Assembly: GCF_029168945.1 (NCBI RefSeq)
Contig: NC_083602.1
Span: forward strand, 61,896,600-61,960,599
From: Cannabis sativa
Lineage: Eukaryota > Streptophyta > Magnoliopsida > Rosales > Cannabaceae
Length of the DNA: 64,000 nt
Reading direction: 5' to 3'
How positions within the stretch are numbered: the stretch's first letter is position 1; the number at the start of each line of letters is the position of its first letter. A program made the translations under genes and the position numbers. The notes beneath the pieces are model-generated. The model made no database searches and was not told where the DNA came from. It was given only the letters and a program-made list of their open reading frames with translations. This document shows positions 48,301-58,567 of the stretch, piece after piece.

Positions 48301-50197
48301 ACAACTTTTCCAGATAAGCCATTACCAAACGTGACTTCTCCACATTGCATGGGCCGAATGTTAGTTAAAAAATCCTTGTCACCTGTCATATGTCTAGAAC
48401 AACCACTGTCAAAATACCACATTTGAGATGCAGCAGTTTTATCGAAAAACCAGCTAGACAATTCTTTTTCACCCATATTTGTTTCAAACCTTTATGTTTC
48501 TTTTGAGATTTTTCCAAATTATCAAAATAATTTGTTTTAAACAGATTTTTCAACGTGAAACATTTAGGTCTGATATGTCCTTTTCTACCACAAAAATGAC
48601 AAGTGGGAACAAATCTTTTTACCTGAGATCTTACTCTTTTCGAAAATCCTGGAGATTTTGCAGCATCAGAAACTGCTCTTGCTGCAACAGGCTGTGAAAC
48701 TGTTACAGCAGACTTTGTAGCCTCAGAGTGGTTCGTTGGAACACTAGATTTTACAAACTTCGTGACTCCAGAACTTTCCATTCCATTTGAACCAAGACCT
48801 GCGAAACCTCTTTGACCTGCATTCTGAGCTTTTTCAAAAATAGAAGATCCAGGGTTAAGCATTTGAACATTTTTCTTAAAGTTTTCAAGTTCCTTTTTTA
48901 AGAGATTGATTTTTTCATCTTTATCACAAACACTTGTCTCATACTCTTTTATTTTCAATTCACACAATTCAATTTGATGAGACAATTTTTTATTCAATTT
49001 ATTCAACTCTTTATTTTCAGAAGCAACCTGAATCCATTTTTCATACATGACTTTGTATGATTCAGCAAGAGACTCTTCACAAATTTCAGACATATCTGAA
49101 TCTGATTCCTCATGATCGGTGGTATTATTCAGACATACCAATTTAGCTTTCACCTGTGAATCACACAACACATTAGTCATAACAGAGGTTAGGGCAACAT
49201 TTTCAGAATTATCTTCATCACTTTCGGTTTCATCATCACTCCAAGTGACATTGAAACTTTTCTTATTCTTTTTCAAAGTGTTTGCACACTCAGCTTGAAT
49301 ATGCCCAAAACCTTCACATTCCCTGCACTGAATTCCCTTTTTGTTAGAGACAGATGGTTTAATAAAAGTATTACCTTTTGAACCTTTCGAACTATTCTTT
49401 TTATTTCCTATCTTTTTCATATATTTCTGAAAATTCTTAGTTAATAAAGCAATCTCATCATCACATTCACTATCAGAATTTTCATTATCAGCAACTTTCA
49501 AAGCAATACTTTTACCTTTATCAGCAATAGATTTGGGTTTGTCCTTTTGTTTAATCTGTTGATTTAATTCAAAAGTACGTAAGGAACCCATCAATTCTTC
49601 TACCTTCATTGTGCTAAAATCTTTAGCTTCCTCCATTGCCAAAAGTTTAGTATTGAACCTTTCTAGAAGTACTCTAACAATTTTTCTCACAAGAACAGAA
49701 TCATCAAGCTTTTCACCAAGAGCAAAATATTCATTAGCAATATCAGATAATTTTTCATAGAATTCAGTTAAGGTTTCATTATCAGACATTCTAAGCTCAT
49801 CAAATTTAGTTTGAAGCATGATAAATCTAGATCTTTTCACATCAAAAGTTCCCTCAAACTGAGTTTGAAGGTTCTCCCAAGCTTCCTTAGCAGAAACACA
49901 AGATGATATAAGTTTAATGTAACCCTCACCTACACCGTTAAAGATAGCATGCAAGGCTTTGCTATTGTAGGCAGAAAGTTCATCATCTTCAATAGACCAT
50001 TCCAGTTCAGATTTTATAGTAGTATTACCTGAAGAGTCTGTCTCAACTGGAAGAGACCAACCTGAATGAACCATTCTCCAAGCTTTCTCATCTTGAGATT
50101 TGATGAAGGCCCTCATTCTAACTTTCCAATAAGGATAGTTAGAGTCATTAAGCAACGGTGGTCTAGAAATTGAACTTCCTTCTGCAAAAAATGACAT
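45324..50197 (-). CDS. Copia gag-pol, one frame break between gag and protease
   Basis: Gag from MSFFAEGSSISRPPLL (50197), with zinc knuckles CRECEGFGHIQAEC and CHFCGRKGHIRPKC and a coiled-coil-prone stretch before the second knuckle. Then protease YFDSGCSRHMTG (about 48410), HHCC pre-integrase, integrase (HMDLMGPIQVESLNGKRYIF; PQQNGVVERKNR), reverse transcriptase (QMDVKSAFLNG; ALYGLKQAPRAWYERL; catalytic YADDIVFGS near 46260) and RNase H (DADWAGNADDRKS). The pol frame ends at 45324. Gag and pol frames are split at about 48441, where this copy reads ATCGAA and the relatives read ATCAGAA, i.e. CAG reduced to CG. This may be a sequencing error; Copia normally has a single gag-pol frame. All catalytic motifs look intact. 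Confidence 0.92.
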
Positions 50198-50257
50198 TTT
50201 AACACAAAAACGTTATAGGACCACACTAAGAGTTTAGTGTCCCGCTCTGATACCAAT

Positions 50258-51057
50258 TGAAAAACCGTGTTTTTACAAATGTCAGTTGTATATAAGAAAA
50301 TATAAAAACTGTAATCGTTTGCAGCAGCAGAAAGTAATTCTGCTACAGCAAAACAGAACAGGCAGAATATAAAATATTTGCAGAAAAATAAATAACTTGA
50401 CACAAGAGATTTATACGTGGTATCAGTGTTCTCACGAACACTCCTAGTCCACGGGGCCACACCCAGAGAATGAAATCAATCAATAAAGTATCAAAATTAC
50501 ACAGACAATTGACTTAAACAAGTTTAGACTCCCTCTAAAGTATTACCGCAATCCTTTGTAATCCACTTTATGAATCTGACTTCTTGAAACACCTTCAAGC
50601 CCGAACTCCCTTCGTCTTTGAAGTGTGAGTGCTTACTTCCTCCCGAAGTAAGGCTTCAACAAGTCTTCTCCCGAAGACCAAGTGCTTACTTCCTCCCGAA
50701 GTAAGGCTTTATCAAGTCTTCTCCCGAAGACCAATCTCTTGTTCAGTTAAGTAGTTTTTCACAGCCTCTAGGATAGAGTAAGAACAGAAATAGAACAACT
50801 AGAACCTAAATGAACAACTAGGCTCTCACAAAACAAAGAAACACTCTCTTCTCTCAAAAGATAAATGCAAAAAATGAATAATGGAAGAGGTAATTCGAAT
50901 GGCTGCTCTCTAGGCTCTATTTATAGAACATAGAAACCAAAGAGGCAACCACAAGTTCGAATTAGCAGCTGTACAAAAACTTTCCTAAGAAAACATGATC
51001 TGCTCCATCAGATTCGGACGTTGACGTAGCAGATCTGACCAAAAACGGGAAACTTGC
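50258..51057 (-). repeat. Truncated 5' LTR of the minus-strand Copia
   Basis: About 800 bp, matching 41135-41935 of the 3' LTR almost exactly, including the two 53-bp repeats (50628-50732) and the TATA box. It stops at ...GGGAAACTTGC (51057), where unrelated sequence starts. The first roughly 330 bp of U3 are gone, which would not prevent transcription from the TATA box. Confidence 0.9.
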
Positions 51058-51583
51058 CTGATCACAAATGAATTGTCTATGATTTTAATGCGAGATCTGA
51101 GAAGTGAGTGTCAAATATGCCATAGTAAAATAGAACTGAATTTCGATATAGGACGAGAGTACCTATGTGGTTTAGATAGCTTATAGGGTTTCTGTGTTTA
51201 ATGCCTGTTGCATGTTAAATTTATCACGAGAGTAGAAAGTTTGCATGTAATTGAGATTTATATATCTGAGAAGACTATAAATTACCTTAGTAAACCTGCT
51301 ATTGCATAGAAATTAACATTAGGAAAATAATCATATTAGGCCATAATCAATAGAAACAATTGAAATCGAAGCCCTAGTTTTTATTAATTGTCAATTTTCT
51401 TAAATAATTGCTTCTTACTAGTTTTCTTATTTTTAATTCTTTCTTAATTTTTATATAACCAAATAGAAGTAAAAGTTTAATTTCAACGCACTTAACTACA
51501 ATCCCTGTGGGATCGACCTCACTCTTGGTGAGTTTACTACTTGTAACGATACGTACACTTGCGTGTGCAAAATATCACAACAC
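51058..51583 (+). repeat. Fragment of a Gypsy-type LTR (3' part)
   Basis: Contains ATCCCTGTGGGATCGACCTC and ACACTTGCGTGTGCAAAATA, words typical of the U5 end of Athila/Tat LTRs, and appears to end ...TATCACAACA. It is unrelated to the Copia on its left and the Gypsy protease on its right. How it came to lie at the truncated Copia end is unclear. Confidence 0.5.
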
Positions 51584-53644
51584 TTTAGTTAACCTAATCG
51601 CTTGAAAGCAAACTTAATTAACAGTATGTTGATGAAACTATCATTGTCCACCAAAACTCTAAACACTCTTTTGTTTATGATCTAGACTTCGATAACAAAT
51701 GGGTCATTGTGAGGAATGTGCACGTGCTTCGCGTCCTCCTCTGTCAAGGTGATATCTGCCTCACCAAAGATAGTTGCCTTGTAATCAACCATAGGTGACG
51801 AAGGCATTCCTAGCGAATATGGGTTCCCTAGCCTTGGTGCTAGAACAACTATCATAGCCTATGTTGGTGGAGCAGATAAAGCCAGAGGTCATATTTCAGG
51901 AACTTGAGGGAGACCTACCCCAAAGGGAGGATTTATAATTCCCTGCTATCTAGGAATGACGAGTTATTTATGTGCAATACCCTGTCAGGGATAGATGATG
52001 GGGATCCGTACCCACTGGCCAAGGTATCTTGCTCTAACTTGCACTCGATCTCATCTTTTAAATAATCACATTCGTTGTTGGTATGGCCAATATCAACATG
52101 GTACTAACATTTCTTACTCGTGTCCCTTTTTTCCATTTCCTCCCTAGAACATCAAGGGGCATTCTGTAATGGACCATGATGCATTTAGCCTTGTAAACAT
52201 TTTTTCGAGTATTGACCAAACTAGTGTAGTCAGTACACTTGGCTTCATATTGGTTTCTTCCTTTCTTTGGAGATTTGCTCTAGTTTTGGCTCTTCCCACC
52301 TTTCTTATTTCGGGAATGACACATTCGATTTCAAATTTTTTGTTTGTTGCTTCGATTGTCTAGGAGCGATACTACATTCAATTTGTGCTAATCTGAACCT
52401 AGAGAAATTGGTCTGCATAGGTGCGTGCCCAGAGGTAGCGGGTCCGTAGACACTAGTGTTGTGTACTGTGTTCCTAAAAGTATGGCTTTTGGGACTACAA
52501 CTTACAGAGTATAGGTTGGTGTTGTAACTGATGGGGTTGGTGTTAAGTGACTCCAAAAGCTTGTACATAAGCATCTTCCAAATTGAGGATTTATTGGGCT
52601 CTAGACATGGACTCGGACAAAGTCTCGACCCTCTTTCTTTGCATTTTTCTCCATAAGAAGGAGCCTACGGTTAGTCCGAACTAGAAGGCCACAAGCTTCA
52701 TGTCATCAGTTACTTTAGTTTTGGCGACTGCTTCCATCATCCATTGGATGAAGTTTTTCAGGCTTTTGCCTGGTTTTTCTTGAGGTTGGTTAAGGATCCG
52801 ACCTGCATGTCGTAATCTCTAGCAGCAATAAACTATTTTTAAAAGGTAGACTGTAACTTCTTCCAGTTGTGAATGGATCCAGGAGCCAGTCTCTTACACC
52901 AATCCTCACTAGATTTAGATAACGTTAGTAAGAAACAAAGGTATTTGGCATCATCACTTATTCTAGCCACTTGTATTAAACAATTTTACTTGGTTAGATG
53001 GGCCCTAGTGTCCATCATGCCTTCATACAACTCCATCTGTGGCATCTTGAAGTTTATAGGTAATGCAACTACAATTACCTGCCTGACACATGGTTTTGGA
53101 TCTTCAACTTTCAATTCATAGATTGCTCCAATGTTCTTCTGCACTATTTTGTCAAAGCGACTATCTATTCTTCTAGACATTTTGTGTCACTGTCTTGAAG
53201 CTCATGTCTGGACAGGCCCTTTTGGAGCATTTTCTTCAAAATTCTCCTCTGTATCTCTAAGCTTAGCTTGTAGCATTGCCAACATTTTCTACATTTGGAG
53301 TGAAAATGCCTCTTGCGCTGCCAGCTTCTATTGAGCTTTAGCGAGCTCGCTAGACATCCAAACCACTTCAAGGTCATTTTTATAATAATATCTATCTTTG
53401 TAGTATCCATCCTTAATTTCACCATCGTCCTCTTTAGTTTCTCCATCGTCTTGGAGGTTTTCCTCAACATGTTATTCCCATTGATGGGTTTTATTAGTCG
53501 ATTGGTCACCAACTTCTGATGCTTCCCTATCCTTTTTAGTGCTCAATTGGGCGTCCCCTGGAGGGAGTAGTTAGCATCGTCCATGACAACAGCCTAGCCT
53601 AGAGGAGTAGGCTTAACAATGATAGTTTTCTTGGTAGCCACCAT
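51584..53644 (-). pseudogene. Ty3/Gypsy gag and protease start
   Basis: Minus strand from ATG 53644 (MVATKKTIIVKPTPLG then a stop). Gag core includes LPINFKMPQMELYEGMMDTR (about 53070). The region around 52115-52020 reads YHVDIGHTNNECDYLKDEIE, the spacing of a Gypsy gag knuckle with its first Cys lost. The protease start reads LTEEDAKHVHIPHNDPFVIE and VFRVLVDNDSFINIL (about 51760-51620), where the usual Asn-Gly-Ser is Asn-Asp-Ser. It breaks off at ...KFAFKRLG; the next protease residues resume at about 41134. Many stops; inactive. Confidence 0.82.
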
Positions 53645-53724
53645 TTTTGCAGATGCAAAATAGCTTCAAATCTTTCTACAACTTTTAATGAAAGTACCAA
53701 AATATTTACCGATATTTTTGAAAA

Positions 53725-54525
53725 CCAATATAAATAAGAGCTTAATATTTAATAAGTAGATATAGAATGCAGATGAGAAATTTTACGTAGTTCGGGTGTA
53801 TTAGGCCGAATGACATTGATGTATTATAATGGAATCTTACAAGTTCAAGAACCCTAGCTTCCTGCTATATTTTCTCACTTAGGTTTTTCTAGCTTAGAGA
53901 AGAAGAAAATATAAATGATGTGAAGTGCATTATCCCCCTTGCATAAAGGTAAGGGGTATTTATAGGCTAGGATCTGGATCCAGGCATACCCGTGACCTGC
54001 TAGGGTTTTGTGTAATATTAGGTCCAATATTGGTATAAATACATGAAATACATGAATCAAGGCCCACTGGCAAGATCCTGACTCGTGGGGCGAAGGTATC
54101 CGTACGAATAGGGACCATGTAGTCTGAGACAAGTGTCGTGCAGGCATTGCTCCAGTATGTGGAGGTGTAAGATGGGCATTGTTGGACAAAGGGGATGTTT
54201 TCCCTTCGATGGTGCGCACACTATCATGTTCTAACATAGGGGATGAGATATGACATTGTAGGACCAAGCATCAGAGGGCAGCCATGTCGTCCTACAAAGA
54301 GCTTCCGGAGGCGCCTCTTAGAATATCGTCTCTGGATGTATTCCAACATTCATCTGGAGGATTTCATTTCCGAATGAGTCTTGTCTTTGGAGACGAGCCT
54401 TCTGGGCTTCAGATGGGCTCGAGCCAATCTTTCGTATGGATTGGCCTTCCCTTACGGATGGGCTTTAATCCAAGACATTTCAAATCAATCATACTTTTGG
54501 AAATATCACGTATCACCCTTTCAAA
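53725..54525 (-). repeat. Probable 5' LTR of the Gypsy element
   Basis: Lies just upstream of the gag start on the minus strand. The leader begins TTGGTACTTTCATTAAAAG (about 53704-53686), a common plant Gypsy post-LTR sequence. The LTR has a TATA-like region and ends near TGATACGTGATATTTCC (about 54522). Both boundaries are approximate because the 3' LTR is missing and cannot be compared. Confidence 0.5.
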
Positions 54526-54545
54526 AATACAAAAAATACTATGAA

Positions 54546-55640
54546 ATTGCATAATACTAATAAGACATTATACATTTAAGCATATAATTAATTTAATTGA
54601 TTTATATATATTTAATAATAGCATAATTGCTTGTTAAAAAATTATATGAATATGTCAAATGTATAAAATTATATTCAATATAATTAAATAGTAATTGAGC
54701 AAATGTGAAATCCCTTTTTAATTTGTATTCATGGATAAATTGAATATTTTATGACAAGATTATTAATTAAATACTCACAATCATAAAAATATTACACATA
54801 CACGAGTTCATAATTCTTTTTTCGTAAAAGAAAAATGGAAATATTCATTAAAACGGTAAATTAGACAAAATTCATTACATGATAATATTGTTGGTATAGA
54901 CTAACAATAATAGACTAATCAAGCCATTTACAATAATAAGTAAAGAAACCCACCGGCATCTCCAACGAAAGGATCACTAAGCCACCAACTTTGAAGCTTC
55001 ATGTCAAAAGAGTGAAGAATACTAAATTTCAAACCTATTAATCCAAAAATTTCCTAAAAAATAGTGGGCAATAACAAACCTATTATTTAAACAAGAGTAA
55101 AAAGAAAGAACACACTAACCATATAAAGGACTATCCTCAAATATCAAACCACAAAACATGGGACCAATAGGAATCACAACCATGTAAAAGAGAATCTTCC
55201 AAATTTAAATACGATAATAGGTAGCCATGGTGACGAGCGCCAAGATAAAAACCACCATACCAACCCAATAATAAGAACCCCAAAAGCCAGCCATCTAATC
55301 CATATAGCTTTTGTTTTCTCTTTTCTGGGCTAATTCTTAAAAGAAGCAAGTGAAAATTCAATTAATTATAAAAATTAAAAATTACGGACTCCACACATAA
55401 TTAATTTTTTTTGATGGACTCTAATCTTTAACAAATTTCACTGCAATTTTACTTTCTAAACTGCATTTTCACATTGTAAAACATAAAATTAGTGTATATA
55501 AGTTGTTATTTGTAAAAACTAAACTTGTAATATATATTATACTAGGTTGAGCAAATACTTCATTTTGGACTAATACAACAAAAATATAGGACGGTACAAC
55601 CACACATCTACATTCAAAACCTATATATATGTACAGAATT
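54546..55640. other. Intergenic, no gene recognised
   Basis: AT-rich with possible old LINE-derived sequence, but no motif I can defend. Confidence 0.4.
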
Positions 55641-55659
55641 GTTTTGCAAAAACTTATGT

Positions 55660-55920
55660 AGACTTACTCTATGTTGTTAATGTAGATAGTATATACAAGC
55701 ACATCGCGGGGCAGCTCCCCAAAATTAAAAACAACAGTTTTGGACCTACGGACCCACTTAGCAATGACATCTGCTTGGCCATTAGAAGACCTAGCAATAT
55801 AAACTTAAAGTTACAAGACTCAAAGGATTGGATTACAACCCACCAAGATATATACCAAAGACGATCATCAGCAATACCAAAAACCAAAGAGGAAGTGAAG
55901 TTATATTATCAGAGAATATA
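55660..55920 (-). pseudogene. RNase H-like fragment of a retroelement
   Basis: One minus-strand frame reads YIARSSNGQADVIAKWVRRS followed by GELPRDVLVYT, the ending typical of the RNase H domain carried by plant LINE-type reverse transcriptases (compare SRKDNTAAHSLAKYALR at 22510). Upstream the frame is interrupted. Only the C-terminal third of the domain can be seen. Confidence 0.5.
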
Positions 55921-57331
55921 AGTTGTAGTTCACAATTAAGTATATAATTTATATAATCACAACCAGGACATCTCTCACCATATCAAATTATTAGTTTATT
56001 AATTATAAGCTTTCCACTGCTCTCGATATCCCAGGAAAATACTCAAATTACAACCCTTTCATAATATTTTTCACCATATCCCTTTATTGTGTTTTCTTCC
56101 CATGATCTTATTATTTCAGCTCCATACTAACAAATTAATGTTCAAAACTTCTCTCTACTATAATATACTTTTAATTTGATCATTGTTATTGGGTACTAAT
56201 CGTGTCTAACACCTTCTATATAGACGTGTTGTCTTTCGATTAGTTAGCGATGATCTATAAAAATTATTATATTAAACTATATAGGACTCAATACTTAATT
56301 GTACCAATAGCGATATTGATACGTAAGAGAGTATAGTAGGCACCAATAGCCCTTTACGATTTCTCTTTTAATTTCATACTACCATGATTAATATCAAAAC
56401 AACCTAATTAACTACTAATGTGTATATATAGCTCATAATATGCTAGCGGGACCAAAATCTCCCACCATGGAATAGAGCTATATATATTTGTGTGCGTATT
56501 TAATTTAAATTTTGAATCTAATGGAATTTTACATAACAATAGTGTAGTAATGCATAATACATTATCATATGTGGCAAACATTGATCTCATCGATCTTCAA
56601 AAGTGTGCAGAGCTATTAAGTAGATATATACATATATTCAGATACAAAAAAGTTAAAATATGAAACAAACAACAATTCTCAGATTCCTGCAAAATATTAT
56701 AATAAATACCAAAATTACAAAATTATATTTGATACTTAATTATTAAACATAGTACTGACTGTATATATATATAGTATTCTTAAATATTTAATAATTTAAA
56801 TCGAGGTCATATATATATTTACATATTATCAAAAAGCTAACTAGCCCATGAAATATTGTTTAATTATATGTATATAGAATTAAAAAGTAGGCAAAGCACA
56901 TGATATGTACGAATAAAAAGTAGATCAAAATGGTTAGATTTAGTGAATTAAGTGATGATGATACTAATATATGTAATCAAAATGGTTAATGAGAGCACTA
57001 GCTACAAATATTTAAAAAACAGTCTTGACTGACCTCATCCGTACTGCGTCATGTTTATATATTCCTCTTTTTGCAATTTAAAGTACACACCAGTAGATGA
57101 CCATAGATCCATGTATATCTACTTTAACATCTCTACAAAACTAATTAACTATACAATAATATTCTTCAGCGCACTAATAATAAAAAGAATTAATCTACGA
57201 ACTAAAATAACTTTATAACTGAACTGGATGAAAATAAGCTAAAATTAAAGAGCTTTAAATTACCCAAGAAACATATTAGTTAAGATATATCAATGTATAA
57301 ATAATTAATAGTATAAGTTTAATTCTTGGAA

Positions 57332-57380
<49 letters not shown>

Positions 57381-57500
57381 AGTAACAACATCAATCGAGA
57401 TTCTTGGAAATACAATACATATATAAGAGTAACAATATCAATCAAGAAAAAAAAACAAAAATAATACACAGGTAAAATTATATATCTTGCACAAACTAGT
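55921..57500. other. Intergenic between retroelement fragment and MIR172
   Basis: AT-rich. A (CA)n(TA)n microsatellite lies at 57332-57378. A segment at about 56180-56355 (TTATTGGGTACTAATCG ... GGCACCAATAGC) looks like a small MITE, but the ends are not clear enough to call. Confidence 0.4.
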
Positions 57501-57559
57501 GTTACCTTAATCAAGTAAATATATGGTTGTGTCTTCATCGATCGAACTCAGATTTGATC

Positions 57560-57712
57560 AATAGCCATATATTTGCTGATGCAGCATCATCAAGATTCCC
57601 ATAAATCCATTTAAAAGGGGTTTAACTTTCGAGTCTCCATGTATATATATATGAATCCCTTTATAAAATTTTGTGAATCTTGAAGATGCCGCATCCGCAA
57701 ATATTGACTGAT
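57560..57712 (-). ncRNA. MIR172: MIR172 microRNA precursor
   Basis: Minus-strand foldback. The 3' arm (57599-57579) is G followed by GAATCTTGATGATGCTGCAT, an exact plant miR172. The 5' arm (57692-57672) reads GCGGCATCTTCAAGATTCAC then A, the expected passenger strand. The two arms pair over about 29 bases (TATTTGC...GATTC) with only three mismatches, and the terminal loop is about 72 bases. miR172 represses APETALA2-like factors (TOE, SMZ, AP2), controlling the juvenile-adult phase change, flowering time and floral organ identity. Strand choice rests on the exact mature sequence being in the 3' arm, as in all miR172 genes; the plus-strand fold would give a non-matching product. Confidence 0.96.
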
Positions 57713-58123
57713 AACAGTGATGACCCTCATCCTGATCTTGAAGATGCTGATGAACATGAGATCTTCCCCATGCACATATTTATATATATTTAAAATCTCT
57801 CTCTAATTCAATATATGTAAATATATATATGGATGTATATGCGAATAAGCTGGTGTGCAGAGATAAAAATAAAATTAGAAGAGAAAACCCTAATTATGAT
57901 AGTTGATAAAAAAGAAAACATCCCACGAAGCAAAAAGTAGAGGAGAGTCAGAAAAAGAATAGGTAAAGCCAGCAAAAACGGCTCAAATAGTTATTCTTTA
58001 TATATATGAACCTACCCCACCGATGTGTTTATAAAAAAAAAAATTATAATTATAAATAATACATAAAGATGTGATGATGTTGGAGGATGGGAAATGGAGT
58101 TGATAAGTATATGGAGAAGGTAG

Positions 58124-58131
58124 TATTTATA
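58124..58131 (-). promoter_or_regulatory. Probable TATA box of the pri-miR172
   Basis: Minus strand CTCTCTATAAATACTACC, a strong plant TATA context with a pyrimidine-rich region after it. It predicts a start near 58095, about 400 bases upstream of the 5' arm, a usual spacing for plant MIR genes. Confidence 0.7.
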
Positions 58132-58567
58132 GAGAGATCTCCGTCAAGAACTATTTGATGGGTTTAAAAATAAATAATTAATTAATTAAGAAAAATATAT
58201 TTGACTCCAAATTTGGTGGCTTTTTAGTTTTTTTCGTGTCCTATTATTTGGGCGTCAAATATATAATGACCAGGTAGTCCAAAAAGAAAGAAAGAAGGTA
58301 ATTAACCTGAAAGGCATATATCCACTAAAGCAAGACTAGTTCTAAAAAGTTATGCCCCAATGCCTCTGCCCTTCTAACCAATCATATAATAGGCGAAGTA
58401 TGAAGTATTTTTCTATTTTTCCAATACTATTTTTCTATTCTAAAATTATTCCAATACTATTTTTCTATTCTCTACCTAATTCTCCCAATTTTAATATTTT
58501 ATTAAAATATAAATCTACAAATTAAAATTTTACTATTATTTTAATAATCTATCTATATATTTATATA

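Larger units (their letters stand above)
41135..51057 (-). mobile_element. Near-complete SIRE-type Copia with three-ORF layout, 5' LTR truncated
   Basis: Minus-strand order: truncated 5' LTR (51057-50258), PBS (50255-50244), gag-pol (50197-45324), conserved spacer, ORF3 (44143-42665), polypurine tracts, full 3' LTR (42264-41135). It carries all pol domains, including the reverse transcriptase that the laccase-borne relative lost. About 330 bp of the 5' LTR (its U3 start) are missing where the element meets foreign LTR sequence at 51058, so no target duplication can be read. It is inserted in the protease region of the Gypsy element. Confidence 0.92.

Noticed and set aside
57305..57538. Small minus-strand ORF beside MIR172
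   Set aside because: It translates a TA/CA microsatellite; no domain.
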